Shown here: positions 45,109 to 54,537 of the stretch, one piece after another
Layout: the number at the start of each line of letters is the position of its first letter
Numbering within the stretch: position 1 is the first letter of the stretch
Source: Desmonostoc vinosum HA7617-LM4
Lineage (GTDB): Bacteria; Cyanobacteriota; Cyanobacteriia; Cyanobacteriales; Nostocaceae
DNA: 64,000 nt
Assembly (NCBI GenBank): GCA_019359515.1
Contig: JAHHHC010000029.1
Location: 1-64,000, forward strand
Reading direction: 5' to 3'
Program-made: the position numbers and the translations under genes
The notes under the pieces: model-generated
Seen by the model: only the letters and a program-made list of their open reading frames with translations
Databases searched by the model: none
What the model was told of the DNA's origin: nothing

Positions 45109-45447
45109 TCACCTACTGGCCACAGCAAGAGGTTCTTGACCTACAGGGCCTTCTAAAGTCCGCAGGCTGGGAAATAAGAAATGGTTTTCCTCTACATATT
45201 GGGCACCGAATAGACCTTTTTCTGCCCAGAAATAACGGTCTGTGGTGTGTTCATTGCGCTTTACGAGTAGCAATGCTGGTGGCGAAATCCCCTCAGCTTG
45301 AATAAATTTCCTCGCTGCTGTCACAGGTTTGTCTTCGCCGCTTTCGATGCTATATTGAGGCACATGTTCGAGAATCCGCCGCCCTTCTTGGCGACGACGA
45401 CTTTTCCGCTTCCGTCTCCTTGCCAACTTCTTTTCCTCCTCTTTCAA
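45109..45447 (-). CDS. DUF3155 family protein
   Basis: This 112-residue protein starts with a very basic segment (KKLARRRKRKSRRRQEGRRI). A compact domain follows with VTAARKFIQAEGISPPALLL and KRNEHTTDRYFWAEKGLFGAQYVEENHFLFPSL. This is the cyanobacteria-specific DUF3155 pattern. No enzymatic motif is seen. The Arg/Lys-rich N-terminus suggests nucleic acid or ribosome association, which is inference. It starts at ATG 45447 with GGAGGAAAAG just upstream as a strong ribosome binding site. Confidence 0.8.
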   Translation of the reverse strand: MKEEEKKLARRRKRKSRRRQEGRRILEHVPQYSIESGEDKPVTAARKFIQAEGISPPALLLVKRNEHTTDRYFWAEKGLFGAQYVEENHFLFPSLRTLEGPVGQEPLAVASR

Positions 45448-45775
45448 GCTATAGATTGTAGTGATAGCTACAAAATCCGTCGTAATTATAGAAGTTCTAA
45501 TTCAAAATATCAACAGTTTTTAACCATTTGATACAAGAAAAATAAAACCTTTGCAAATAAATCAGTCAAAAGTAGCTAAGAGCATCATCCTTTGGTACAA
45601 AACATGACTATAAAGATTTTAGTCATGCTTTACTAACATAGATAATGGTGATGATCCCCTAACACAAACTCTCAGCTAGAAAATTTAGTTAAGCTTGATC
45701 AAATGAGTGGTTAAGACACTCAGCTTCCTCTCAAATCATCCTGCAAAATCTGTAATTCTGAGCAAGAGCCGCAAA

Positions 45776-47134
45776 ATGTTAATGTCTGCCAGTTCTGATT
45801 TTCTTGCTCTGTGCCGAGAGCAAATAGCACTACTAACCCAAGGGTTAGGAGCATCTTTGAGTATTGTGTATCTCACGCAGGAATTGGTAGAAGCTTCTAC
45901 AGGAGAGGCAAAACTGATACCTGTGGTAGTTTATCCAGAGACAGCTATATTGGTGCAAGGGGAGGAAACTGCCCAGGCCACAACACGCAAGCAACTTAAA
46001 TTTACGAATATTTTGGCGTTACCTAATTATCAAGAAAAATTGTTGCAGCCTGGGTTAGGATTTGAGCAATCATCACAGGATTCTAGTACTCCAGATGCGG
46101 CTGCACCTGATTTCAAAGAAGAATACCTATTGAGTGGCAACCAAATTGTTTTACCTATCGTGTATGAGGGTGTGATGATGGGGTTGCTAGTGACAAGTAG
46201 GGAAGACCGAGCCTGGAACGATCGCGAGCAGAGTGAAATTCAAAAAATAGCACAAACGATCGCCATCGCTTGTATCTTAGATCAGCGTCGAGCATGGTTG
46301 CAACAGCAGTTACATCAGCAACAAGTTCTGCAAGAACAGCAGCGAGATTTATTAGATAATTTATTGCATCAGTTTCGCAATCCGTTGACAGCGATCCGCA
46401 CCTTTGGTAAACTCCTCCTGAAGCGATTGCGCTCAGCAGACCCCAACCGCGATGTCGCTACTAGCATTGTGCGGGAAAGCGATCGCCTCCAAGAATTACT
46501 GCAACAATTTGATCAAGTTCTTGACTGGAAAGATCCAGATTTAGCACCTTTGCGACTCCCAGAAAACGAAGTATTTGTAGAAGCAACTGTGCAAACAGAA
46601 TCAAAGCCAGCATTGTTATTACCTGGAACAGGAGAAAAAGTAACCAATTGTGCTTTAACTGATTTATTAGCACCATTATTAGTTTCAGCAAAAGCCATAG
46701 CACAAGAGCGAAATATCCGATTGGTTACAGAAATACCACCGAAATTGCCATTAGTACGTGCCAATGTCAAAGCCTTACAAGAAGTACTAAATAATATCAT
46801 TGATAATGCACTGAAATATACTCCAACAGGTGGCAAGATATCTATCCAAGTTGGACAAGAAAAACCACACTTTCAAGGAATTGCTATTAGTGATAATGGG
46901 CCTGGCATTCCACCAGAAGATTTGGAACATCTTGGTGAACGGCATTATCGCGGTGTACAAGCACAAACAAAAATTCCGGGCACAGGTTTGGGATTAGCTA
47001 TCGCTAAACAATTAATCGAGCAAATGCAAGGGAAAATTGAAGTTTTCAGCCCAGCAATTAACTCCAATATCACCTCACCCAAATCACCAGGAACTACATT
47101 TATTATTTGGTTGCCAAAAGTAGATAATTTTTAA
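45776..47134 (+). CDS. Sensor histidine kinase, Hik2/chloroplast sensor kinase (CSK)-like
   Basis: This kinase of about 452 residues has an N-terminal GAF-like sensor domain (about 1-170), a linker coiled coil, HisKA with phospho-His198 in LLHQFRNPLTAIRTFGKLLL, and HATPase with NNIIDNALKYTPTGG (N box), SDNGPGIPPEDL (G1) and GTGLGLAIAKQLIEQ (G2). There is no membrane segment. The single early cysteine (Cys13 in this numbering, FLALCREQ) is placed like the conserved Cys of Hik2/CSK, which coordinates an Fe-S cluster in redox sensing of the plastoquinone pool. I start at ATG 45776; GTG 45707 or ATG 45782 are possible. No response regulator is adjacent. Confidence 0.72.
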   Translation: MLMSASSDFLALCREQIALLTQGLGASLSIVYLTQELVEASTGEAKLIPVVVYPETAILVQGEETAQATTRKQLKFTNILALPNYQEKLLQPGLGFEQSSQDSSTPDAAAPDFKEEYLLSGNQIVLPIVYEGVMMGLLVTSREDRAWNDREQSEIQKIAQTIAIACILDQRRAWLQQQLHQQQVLQEQQRDLLDNLLHQFRNPLTAIRTFGKLLLKRLRSADPNRDVATSIVRESDRLQELLQQFDQVLDWKDPDLAPLRLPENEVFVEATVQTESKPALLLPGTGEKVTNCALTDLLAPLLVSAKAIAQERNIRLVTEIPPKLPLVRANVKALQEVLNNIIDNALKYTPTGGKISIQVGQEKPHFQGIAISDNGPGIPPEDLEHLGERHYRGVQAQTKIPGTGLGLAIAKQLIEQMQGKIEVFSPAINSNITSPKSPGTTFIIWLPKVDNF

Positions 47135-47283
47135 GAAAGACTATAGGCTAGAGAATCTCCATAATTTAACATAGGAGGTTTAATATTATTTAAACAAAAA
47201 TATAGCACCGTATTTTTACGGTTAGCTATGCATACTGATTTATAGCAATATGAAGCTTGCATAAAGCTTTTGGAGGTTTCACC

Positions 47284-50200
47284 ATGCTGAGATTTATCCG
47301 CTTGTGGAACTCAATTTATCGTTGGCGTCACTTGCTGGGGCACTGCTTTTTCATTGTCAGCATCTTTGTGGTTTTAATTGTTGATCTAGGGAAAATAGAT
47401 TGGATCGTTTTGACGATGATGCTGTTGCTTGGCTTTGTGATCTGGCGAAATGCCCACTTGTTCAGTCAGCTGGAATGGATTTACCAACAGGCAAAAAAAA
47501 AGCTAATGGAGTCAGAATATCAGTTTCATCAAGTGTTTGAACAAGCGCCTTTTGTGATGCAGCTTTATGCAAACGATGGTACTCTACTGCAAACAAACCA
47601 AGTGTGGGAAGAAGTTTGGGGTGATTCTCGTAATGTCTTAAAAGGCTATAACGTTTTGCAGGACGCACAAATTGCTAGCCTTGGACATTTGCCCTATCTC
47701 AAACGAGTATTTGCGGGAGAAACTGTCACCTTCCCCCCGTTATTTTATAACCCTGCGCTTAATGGTCATCAAGGGCGTTCTCGATGGTTGGAGGGGTCTG
47801 CTTACCCGATTAAAAATGATACAGGTAAAGTAGATAAAGTTGTATTAGTGACGAAAGACATTACAGATTACAAGCAAGCAGAAGTCGCACTACAACTGAG
47901 TCAAGAACAATTACATTATGCCAACAAAGCACTAGAAACTAGAGTTGCAGAACGAACAGCAGAACTGGCCCAGGCGAATATACTGCTACAAAATGCTCAA
48001 GAGCGTTGGCAATTGGTTATTCAGGGAAGCCAGGACGGGATTTGGGACTGGAACATCGTTACAGGAAAAACGTTGCGATCGCATCAGTGTAGCAAGCTTT
48101 TAGGGTACGAACCCAACGAAATCAGCAATAGTAATCAACAGTGGATGAACCGTATCCATCCAGACGATATAGATCGGGTCAAATTAATCAATTTGGCTTA
48201 CTTAACACAAAAAATCCCGAACTATGCTACAGAATACCGCTATAGATGTAAAGATGGCAGCTACCGATGGTTTCAGTCAAAAGCCAAAGCGGTTTGGGAT
48301 GAGCAGGGGAATCCGCAGCGGATGGTAGGTTCGATGCGGGATATTACCGCTCAAAAGCAAATTGAGATTGCTTTACAAGAAAGCGAAGAGCGGTTGCAAC
48401 TAGCATTTGAAGCGTCTGGAGACGGGTTGTGGGACTGGAATATTGTTACAGGTGAAGTTTATTTTAGTCCCCAATGGCTAGAAATGCTGGGATACAGTGT
48501 TGGTGAGCTTCCTGGTGAGGTTAGTACTTGGGAGCGGTTAATTCATCCAGAGGATCAGCCTTGGGTGATGGAACGATTGAATGCCTATTTGCAAGATCGT
48601 TTCCAGCCTTACGATTTTGACTATCGAGTTTTGACTAAATCGGGTGAATGGAAATGGATTAGTAATTATGGCAAGGTTGTTGCTTGTGATCAGCAGGGTA
48701 AGCCGATCCGGATGACAGGAACTCACAAGGATATTAGCGATCGCAAACAAGCAGAAGAAGCACTCCAGGAGCGATCGCAACACCTAGCAACTGTCATCGC
48801 CGCCCAACAAGAAATTACTAAAAATGGTCTCGATTTAACTCAGGTGATGTCCTTGATTGTTGATCGCGCCCAACAGTTAACTCATGCCGATGGGGCTGTA
48901 ATTGCCATGGTAGAAGGCAAACAACTAGTATACCATGCGGCCAGTGGCATCGCTGCTACCCGTGTAGGATTAAGCTTCCCAGTCACCACGAGTTTGTGTG
49001 GACGATGTGTTGAGACAGGAGAAATTTTAGGCTGTGAAGATACAGCAACCGACCCACGAGTTGACATCACCGCTTGTCAAAGTATTGGTGTTCGGTCACT
49101 AGTTGCTATCCCGCTATTTCAACAAGAGAAATGCGTTGGTGTTCTCAAAATCCTCTCAAGCACTAATCACGCCTTCACAGAACAGAGTATCCAGACGCTA
49201 CAACTGATTGCAGGTTTTTTGACCGACACCATTCTTATAGCTTCCGAGTTTCAAGCTAAAAACAAGTTATTGACTGCTTTAGAACGAAGCGAGACGCGAT
49301 ATCGGTCTGTAATTGCAGCCATGGCAGAAGGTGTAGTCTTGCAGGACGCACATGGGGCGATTTGTGCCAGCAACGCCAGTGCAGAAGAAATTTTAGGCTT
49401 GTCATTAGACCAAATGATGGGACGCACATCGATAGATTCCCTTTGGCGGACGATTCACGAAGATGGTTCCCCCTTCCTGGGAGAGCAACACCCTGCAATG
49501 GTGACATTGCGGACAGGTGAACCTTGTCAAAATGTGATCATGGGAGTTCATAAACCACAAGGTAGCATGGCGTGGATTTCGATTAATACTCAACCACTGG
49601 TTCATCCAGGTGAAATAACTCCCTATGCAGTGGTGACATCTTTCTCTGATATCACTGATCGCCAGCAAGCTGAGGAGGAAATTCTTTTGCTGCAAAAACT
49701 CGCGTTGGAAATTGGAGAGTCCTCAGATTTCAACTCGGCATTAGGGCAAGTTTTACGCTCAATTTGTCAAACATCAAATTGGCAGTATGGGGAAGCCTGG
49801 ATTCCTTGTCAGCAAAGCAATGTCTTAAAATGTAATCCCGCTTTTTACATCAATGTCAATAGGAATATCGAGCATTTATTCCATTTGCTAGCATTTAGAT
49901 CAGCAACCGAAGCATTAGAATTTTCATTGGGAACGGGATTGCCTGGAAGAGTTTGGGCGTCGCAGCAACCAGAGTGGCAAGAGGATGTTTCCCAACAATC
50001 AGAGCAAGTTTTTCTCCGTTGCCAGAGTGCTGGTGAAAACTTCATTAAAACTGGATTGGGAATTCCAGTCATAGCTAATGGTCAGGTACTCGCGGTACTT
50101 GTATTTTTTAAATTTGAGGTAGTCGCTGAAAACAAACGGATGGTCAAGAACCTGATGGTGATTGCTGCTCAGTTAAGTTTAGTGCTGAAACGTAAACAAG

Positions 50201-52263
50201 TAGAAGCCGCACTTCAGGAAAGTGAAGCACGTTTCCAAGCCTTTATGAACCACAATCCGGTTGTTGCGTTTATGAAGGATGAAGCCGGGCGCTACGTTTA
50301 TGCTAATCAATCACTGGAGCGTATTTTTAACGTTAACTATGCTGATTTGTTGGGGAAGACAGATTTCGATTGGCTACCGGAAGAGATAGCAAGACAGTTA
50401 AGTGAAAATGACGCTACTGTTTTGGCAACAGGACAAGTTATGGAAGTTATTGAAACTGTTCCCACGCCGGATGGTATTCTTTATTACTGGTTGGTTTTTA
50501 AGTTCCCCTTTCAAGATGCAGCGGGGGCTAAGTATGTCGGTGGTGTAGCTGTTGATATTACAGAGCGCAAGCGCATGGAAGAAGCGCTTTTTCAGGAAAA
50601 AGAATTAGCTCAAGTGACGTTACACTCGATTGGTGATGCAGTAATTACCACAGATGCAATAGGCAAAATTGAATACTTCAACCCGATCGCAGAAAATTTA
50701 ACCGGCTGGAGTCAACAGGAGGTACGAGGATTACCGTTGGTTGAGGTATTTAAAATTGTTAACGAAAACACACGAGAACCTGTAGAAAACCCTGTAGAAA
50801 AAGCATTACAGCAAGGTCAAATTGTTGAGCTTGCCAACCACACAATCTTGATTACTCGTAGCGGTGATGAGACGGCGATTGAGGATTCTGCCTCACCCAT
50901 ACGCGATCGCAACGGACAAATGATTGGTGCAGTCATGGTGTTTCATGATGTCACTCAGAATCGGACTCTTTCACGTCAACTATCTTGGCAAGCCAGCCAT
51001 GATGCTTTGACCGAATTGCCCAACCGTCGTGAGTTTGAGCAACGACTCGCACAAGCTTTGAGTTTTGCCAAGTCAGACAATCAAGTCCATGCCCTATGTT
51101 ACTTGGATCTTGATCGCTTTAAGATTATCAATGATACCTGCGGTCATACGGCTGGAGACGAATTATTACGCCAAATCACTACTTTATTACAAAAGCAAAT
51201 TCGTAAAAGCGATACACTAGCAAGGCTGGGAGGCGATGAATTTGGCGTGTTACTCAATCAATGTACACTAGAGCAAGCTTTATGGGTTGCCAATAAACTG
51301 CGTGAATGTGTTCAGGAGTTCCGGTTTGTTTGGCAAGAGCAAATCTTCTCAATTGGAGTCAGTATTGGCTTAGTGAGTATTGATGCTGACACTGAAAACC
51401 TGACAGAAATTATTAGTGCCGCTGATGCAGCTTGCTATACTGCCAAAAACCGGGGGCGCAATCGGGTATATGTCGTCCGGACTGATGATCAAGAGTTAAT
51501 GCAACAGCGTGGTGAAATGCAATGGGTTAACCGCATTGCTCAAGCTTTGGAGGGCGATCAATTTTGTCTCTATGCTCAACCCATTGCTAGTATTAACCCA
51601 ACTGCCCACAATGGTGAACATTATGAAGTGTTGTTGCGTCTGCGGGATGAGCAAGGAAACCTAGTGTCACCAATGACGTTTATTCCGGCAGCGGAACGCT
51701 ACAACTTGATGCACTTGATTGATCGTTGGGTAATTCGTAGCCTTTTCAAGGATTGGTCAAAGGTGGTCAACAATGAAGAAAGTATCTACGCGATTAATCT
51801 ATCTGGCTCTAGCATCAACGATGATCAGTTTATCGAGTTTTTATATGAGCAGTTTGCCTCACACCCAATCGCACCTCAACGCATTTGCTTTGAGATTACT
51901 GAGACAGTGGCGATTGCTAATCTCACAAAAGCCAGTCAATTTATTCAGGAACTGCAAACTCTCGGTTGTCGTTTCGCGTTGGATGATTTTGGGGCAGGGA
52001 TGTCATCGTTTGCTTACCTCAAGTCTCTACCAGTGGACTACTTAAAAATCGACGGTGGGTTTATCCGCAATATTGTTGATAATTCTGTGGATGATGCGAT
52101 CGTTGCAGCAATTACATATATTGGCAATGTTATGGGCATTCGGACGATCGCAGAATTCGTGGAGAATAAAGCTATTTTAGAGCGAATTACAGCACTAGGA
52201 ATTGATTACGCACAAGGCTATGGAATTGCAGAACCACGTCCGTTGATAGCTAGTGTTGACTGA
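47284..52263 (+). CDS. Multidomain PAS/GAF diguanylate cyclase-phosphodiesterase (GGDEF-EAL)
   Basis: This 1659-residue sensor begins at ATG 47284, set by a GGAGG site 11 bases upstream; the longer TTG frame lacks one. Order: two N-terminal membrane helices (about 15-60), PAS, a coiled coil, two PAS (GLWDWNIVTGE type), a GAF (about 510-660), PAS, GAF, PAS, PAS, GGDEF (about 1240-1400) and EAL (about 1420-1655). The GGDEF active site ARLGGDEFGVLL is intact and preceded by an RKSD inhibitory I-site. The EAL domain keeps EVLLR, the NLSG Asn, FEITET, ALDDFGAG, LKIDGGF and AQGYGIAEP, so both c-di-GMP synthesis and hydrolysis look possible. It follows the Hik2-like gene by 149 bases. Its signal inputs are unknown. 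Confidence 0.93.
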   Translation: MLRFIRLWNSIYRWRHLLGHCFFIVSIFVVLIVDLGKIDWIVLTMMLLLGFVIWRNAHLFSQLEWIYQQAKKKLMESEYQFHQVFEQAPFVMQLYANDGTLLQTNQVWEEVWGDSRNVLKGYNVLQDAQIASLGHLPYLKRVFAGETVTFPPLFYNPALNGHQGRSRWLEGSAYPIKNDTGKVDKVVLVTKDITDYKQAEVALQLSQEQLHYANKALETRVAERTAELAQANILLQNAQERWQLVIQGSQDGIWDWNIVTGKTLRSHQCSKLLGYEPNEISNSNQQWMNRIHPDDIDRVKLINLAYLTQKIPNYATEYRYRCKDGSYRWFQSKAKAVWDEQGNPQRMVGSMRDITAQKQIEIALQESEERLQLAFEASGDGLWDWNIVTGEVYFSPQWLEMLGYSVGELPGEVSTWERLIHPEDQPWVMERLNAYLQDRFQPYDFDYRVLTKSGEWKWISNYGKVVACDQQGKPIRMTGTHKDISDRKQAEEALQERSQHLATVIAAQQEITKNGLDLTQVMSLIVDRAQQLTHADGAVIAMVEGKQLVYHAASGIAATRVGLSFPVTTSLCGRCVETGEILGCEDTATDPRVDITACQSIGVRSLVAIPLFQQEKCVGVLKILSSTNHAFTEQSIQTLQLIAGFLTDTILIASEFQAKNKLLTALERSETRYRSVIAAMAEGVVLQDAHGAICASNASAEEILGLSLDQMMGRTSIDSLWRTIHEDGSPFLGEQHPAMVTLRTGEPCQNVIMGVHKPQGSMAWISINTQPLVHPGEITPYAVVTSFSDITDRQQAEEEILLLQKLALEIGESSDFNSALGQVLRSICQTSNWQYGEAWIPCQQSNVLKCNPAFYINVNRNIEHLFHLLAFRSATEALEFSLGTGLPGRVWASQQPEWQEDVSQQSEQVFLRCQSAGENFIKTGLGIPVIANGQVLAVLVFFKFEVVAENKRMVKNLMVIAAQLSLVLKRKQVEAALQESEARFQAFMNHNPVVAFMKDEAGRYVYANQSLERIFNVNYADLLGKTDFDWLPEEIARQLSENDATVLATGQVMEVIETVPTPDGILYYWLVFKFPFQDAAGAKYVGGVAVDITERKRMEEALFQEKELAQVTLHSIGDAVITTDAIGKIEYFNPIAENLTGWSQQEVRGLPLVEVFKIVNENTREPVENPVEKALQQGQIVELANHTILITRSGDETAIEDSASPIRDRNGQMIGAVMVFHDVTQNRTLSRQLSWQASHDALTELPNRREFEQRLAQALSFAKSDNQVHALCYLDLDRFKIINDTCGHTAGDELLRQITTLLQKQIRKSDTLARLGGDEFGVLLNQCTLEQALWVANKLRECVQEFRFVWQEQIFSIGVSIGLVSIDADTENLTEIISAADAACYTAKNRGRNRVYVVRTDDQELMQQRGEMQWVNRIAQALEGDQFCLYAQPIASINPTAHNGEHYEVLLRLRDEQGNLVSPMTFIPAAERYNLMHLIDRWVIRSLFKDWSKVVNNEESIYAINLSGSSINDDQFIEFLYEQFASHPIAPQRICFEITETVAIANLTKASQFIQELQTLGCRFALDDFGAGMSSFAYLKSLPVDYLKIDGGFIRNIVDNSVDDAIVAAITYIGNVMGIRTIAEFVENKAILERITALGIDYAQGYGIAEPRPLIASVD

Positions 52264-52372
52264 AATTACCGAACTAATAAGTCTCATAAAATTAAGCGAT
52301 CGCCACTACAAATATACTGAGCGATCGCTAATTCAGATATGATTAAAATCACGACTTAACAAAGCAGTAATT

Positions 52373-53119
52373 TTAATAGCGGTATGAGTATAGTGTTAAG
52401 TCAGAGTCGAGTGTAAGTCTCAAATCTTGTTCAGGTCTGATCACAAAAACATCAGCTTCTTTTTTGCGTAACAACACACTTGCTAAAGCACCCGCAGCAG
52501 CACCACCAAGAGGTTCTAATAATTCAATTTTGCGGTTGCCCGTAATTAAGGAAATGACAGTAGCAGCACCTGCACCAATCGCTGCATCAGTTAATATATT
52601 GCCAGTATCGGCTCCTTTAGAAATTCTTTCAGTTCTAGTATATGTCCGAGAACTTGCATTAATCTGCTGACGCCGATTAGAAGAAAATACTAGTTCTCTG
52701 GCTACGAATCGCACACCTTTTCTAGTGTTGCTATCTCTATCTGTGGAATAGTCTCTATCTGTGGGATAATCTCTATCTCTCGAATAATCTCTATCTAGAT
52801 TTACAGATTCTAACCTACCAACCACCTGAGTTCCAGCAGGTATTAATACATTTCTATTTCTGTCGATAATGTCATTGGCAATCCTTAGTGTCAGGTCTGC
52901 GCTTTCCCCAGGAGAAACGACAACTTTTTCTTTCTCGTAGGTGACAGGAAAAGCAACTCCAGAAGGAATGGTAATGTTTCTATTATATTGTTGCCCAATC
53001 CTGTTATTGTATTGTGCGTTAGCAGGAGCAAAGGTAAATAGAGGAGCAACTACACTTGTGGTAATTGCCGTTGCCATGATTGCGGCAGTTCCAGATTTCC
53101 AGCGATGAATGCGAAGCAT
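52373..53119 (-). CDS. Secreted protein of unknown function with DRDYST repeat and glycine-zipper region
   Basis: This 248-residue protein has a signal peptide ending near residue 36 (ANA-QYNN). A domain with VVVSPGESADLTLRIANDII follows, with RNRNVLIPAGTQVVGRLE, which resembles the beta-rich fold of TrbI-like conjugation proteins. A short tandem hexapeptide series (RDYSTD/RDYPTD, about 110-132; 18-bp units near 52730-52795) comes next. After it is a glycine/alanine-rich stretch (DAAIGAGAATVISLITG...GGAAAGALASVLL) like glycine zippers in membrane-inserting proteins. No enzymatic motif is seen. It is convergent with the GGDEF-EAL gene. The call is limited to layout. Confidence 0.6.
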   Translation of the reverse strand: MLRIHRWKSGTAAIMATAITTSVVAPLFTFAPANAQYNNRIGQQYNRNITIPSGVAFPVTYEKEKVVVSPGESADLTLRIANDIIDRNRNVLIPAGTQVVGRLESVNLDRDYSRDRDYPTDRDYSTDRDSNTRKGVRFVARELVFSSNRRQQINASSRTYTRTERISKGADTGNILTDAAIGAGAATVISLITGNRKIELLEPLGGAAAGALASVLLRKKEADVFVIRPEQDLRLTLDSDLTLYSYRY

Positions 53120-53606
53120 AGGACGGTTTGGGTTTGGATTTATGATGTAGCTAATGACGCGGGTTGACTGAGATAGTTTCTGAAATTCATCAAACCTGTC
53201 TATCTTATATTTTATATCCTTGATAAAAACATCAGCTACCCGACTTTCTCACTTTCAAACTGCTATTGAGAATTACCAACTTTTGGGATTGAACTCTCAA
53301 TTAGCTAGTGTTCATCTTATTACATCAAATTTATAGCAAAAAGCTAGATATCGTCACCAAGATGTAGAAACTCAAATTTTCGGAACATAAATATTTCAAT
53401 TAATAGCCAATTTTTTTTATCAATTTTATTGATTTGTTTAATAAGATTCGCATTTCCGCAACTGAAGCGTTTTGTATGATAAATATCATATACATTTTAG
53501 TAGCATAAAATATGCATTTATGTTCAATTTTACCTTTTGAAACTATATTAATAATTTCCTTTTTCCATAAAATGAAGATAGTTCCAATTTCAGAGGACAT
53601 CAAAAA
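53120..53606. other. AT-rich spacer before the small peptide genes
   Basis: This is about 487 bases of very AT-rich DNA. A minus-strand frame of 75 codons here has unusual composition (very high Ile and Lys) and no recognisable domain, and I treat it as chance. The promoter of the first GG-leader peptide gene should lie in the last 120 bases, and GAGGACAT just before ATG 53607 is its likely ribosome binding site. Confidence 0.5.
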
Positions 53607-53795
53607 ATGGCAGTTGAGAATTTTCAATTAGATGAATTAGAAGAAATAGTAGACCTATCTGATGAGCAACAAAAAGCGATTATTGGTGGGGCAGCACAGT
53701 GTACATATAAAGGACAAACCTCCTCAGAAGGTTCTAGAGTCACGATGGATGATGGCGTTACACGTACTTGCTTATCTAATGGTACGTGGGGTTAA
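53607..53795 (+). CDS. Double-glycine leader peptide 1 (putative secreted RiPP/bacteriocin-like precursor)
   Basis: This 62-residue precursor has an acidic leader FQLDELEEIVDLSDEQQKAI ending IGG (residues 27-28 are GG). That is the pattern cleaved by C39 peptidase-type ABC exporters (L-x-D/E-E ... GG). The predicted mature part, AAQCTYKGQTSSEGSRVTMD then DGVTRTCLSNGTWG, is 34 residues long. It has two cysteines, 23 residues apart, that could form a disulphide, and a C.Y.G...S.GS pattern resembling small Cys-bearing secreted modules. AGAGGACATC precedes ATG 53607. No exporter or modification enzyme is nearby. It shares its leader type with the next small gene. Confidence 0.65.
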   Translation: MAVENFQLDELEEIVDLSDEQQKAIIGGAAQCTYKGQTSSEGSRVTMDDGVTRTCLSNGTWG

Positions 53796-54057
53796 AATAC
53801 TCTCTTTGCCAGAATCATCTTTCTTTTGTCGCTTTGGCAGAGAATAATCTCTAGCCCTTGTTATTAGGCGCTTTCGCAACCGAAAAATTGATAAAACACG
53901 CATTAGTTATATATGTAGATGTAAAGCGGTTTGTTATCAGATATCGCCTAATACATAATTATCTTTGAGGATATTTTTCCAAAGTGACAAGGATACTCTT
54001 AAATGCTGATTAATAGTTTTAATAGGTATATTGTCAATCACAAGGAAGCAAATTTCA

Positions 54058-54276
54058 ATGGAAAATCATTCAAAAAAATATAGTCGTCAGGCTGAAATTG
54101 ATAACTTAATTCAAAATGCTGTAAGTCAAGCAGTGGTACGACGATACCAATTTTTGAACTTAGAAAATGATCTATCGACTTTATCTGATGAGGAAGTAAC
54201 AAGAATTATCGGTGGACAAAGTAACATCTTGGGCAGTGCAACAACAGTTGGCCGAATTCCTAATAATTTGTTCTAA
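54058..54276 (+). CDS. Double-glycine leader peptide 2 (putative precursor peptide)
   Basis: This protein of about 72 residues begins at ATG 54058 (MENHSKKYSRQ) after the ribosome binding site AAGGAAG. An upstream GTG/ATG-like start at 54031 is possible but less well placed. The leader contains LENDLSTLSDEEVTRIIGG, and the mature part would be QSNILGSATTVGRIPNNLF, 19 residues without cysteine. The LSDEEV-RIIGG block is closely like LSDEQQKAIIGG of peptide 1, although the rest is unrelated. The gene lies 262 bases downstream of peptide 1. No cysteine means no disulphide or lanthionine; function is unknown. Confidence 0.6.
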   Translation: MENHSKKYSRQAEIDNLIQNAVSQAVVRRYQFLNLENDLSTLSDEEVTRIIGGQSNILGSATTVGRIPNNLF

Positions 54277-54381
54277 TCACTGTACGTTCGCTCATTTTTG
54301 AAGGGTAAGAGGAATTAATGCCTGATTGTCGAAGGAAAAAACCTTATTCGAGGATCTGATTGTAGTGATGCCATATAATAC

Positions 54382-54486
54382 ATGGAGAAAGAAATCGAGC
54401 TAGGAAAAGGTAAGGGTAGCCAGAAGGAAGTGCTTGACTTATCAGACAAAACCGCATCAGCGATCGCTAGTTGGATAAAAGACTAA
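54382..54486 (+). pseudogene. Possible tyrosine recombinase (integrase) fragment
   Basis: A 34-codon frame reads LGKGKGSQKEVLDLSDKTAS and AIASWIKD. This looks like the LGKGKK...V.L...T..AL..W. segment between the catalytic Arg and the HxxR box of tyrosine recombinases. No catalytic Arg, His or Tyr is present, and no flanking frame continues the match. If genuine it is a dead remnant and a sign of past integration near the peptide genes. The segment could also be chance. Confidence 0.3.
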
Positions 54487-54537
54487 AATTAAACTAAACC
54501 TCTTGTCTAATTGGTAGAAAAAGGCTAAATAAGGTCT

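Noticed and set aside
53400-53627. 75-codon minus-strand frame upstream of the first small peptide gene
   Set aside because: Very high Ile/Lys content in AT-rich DNA and overlap with the peptide gene start; no domain.
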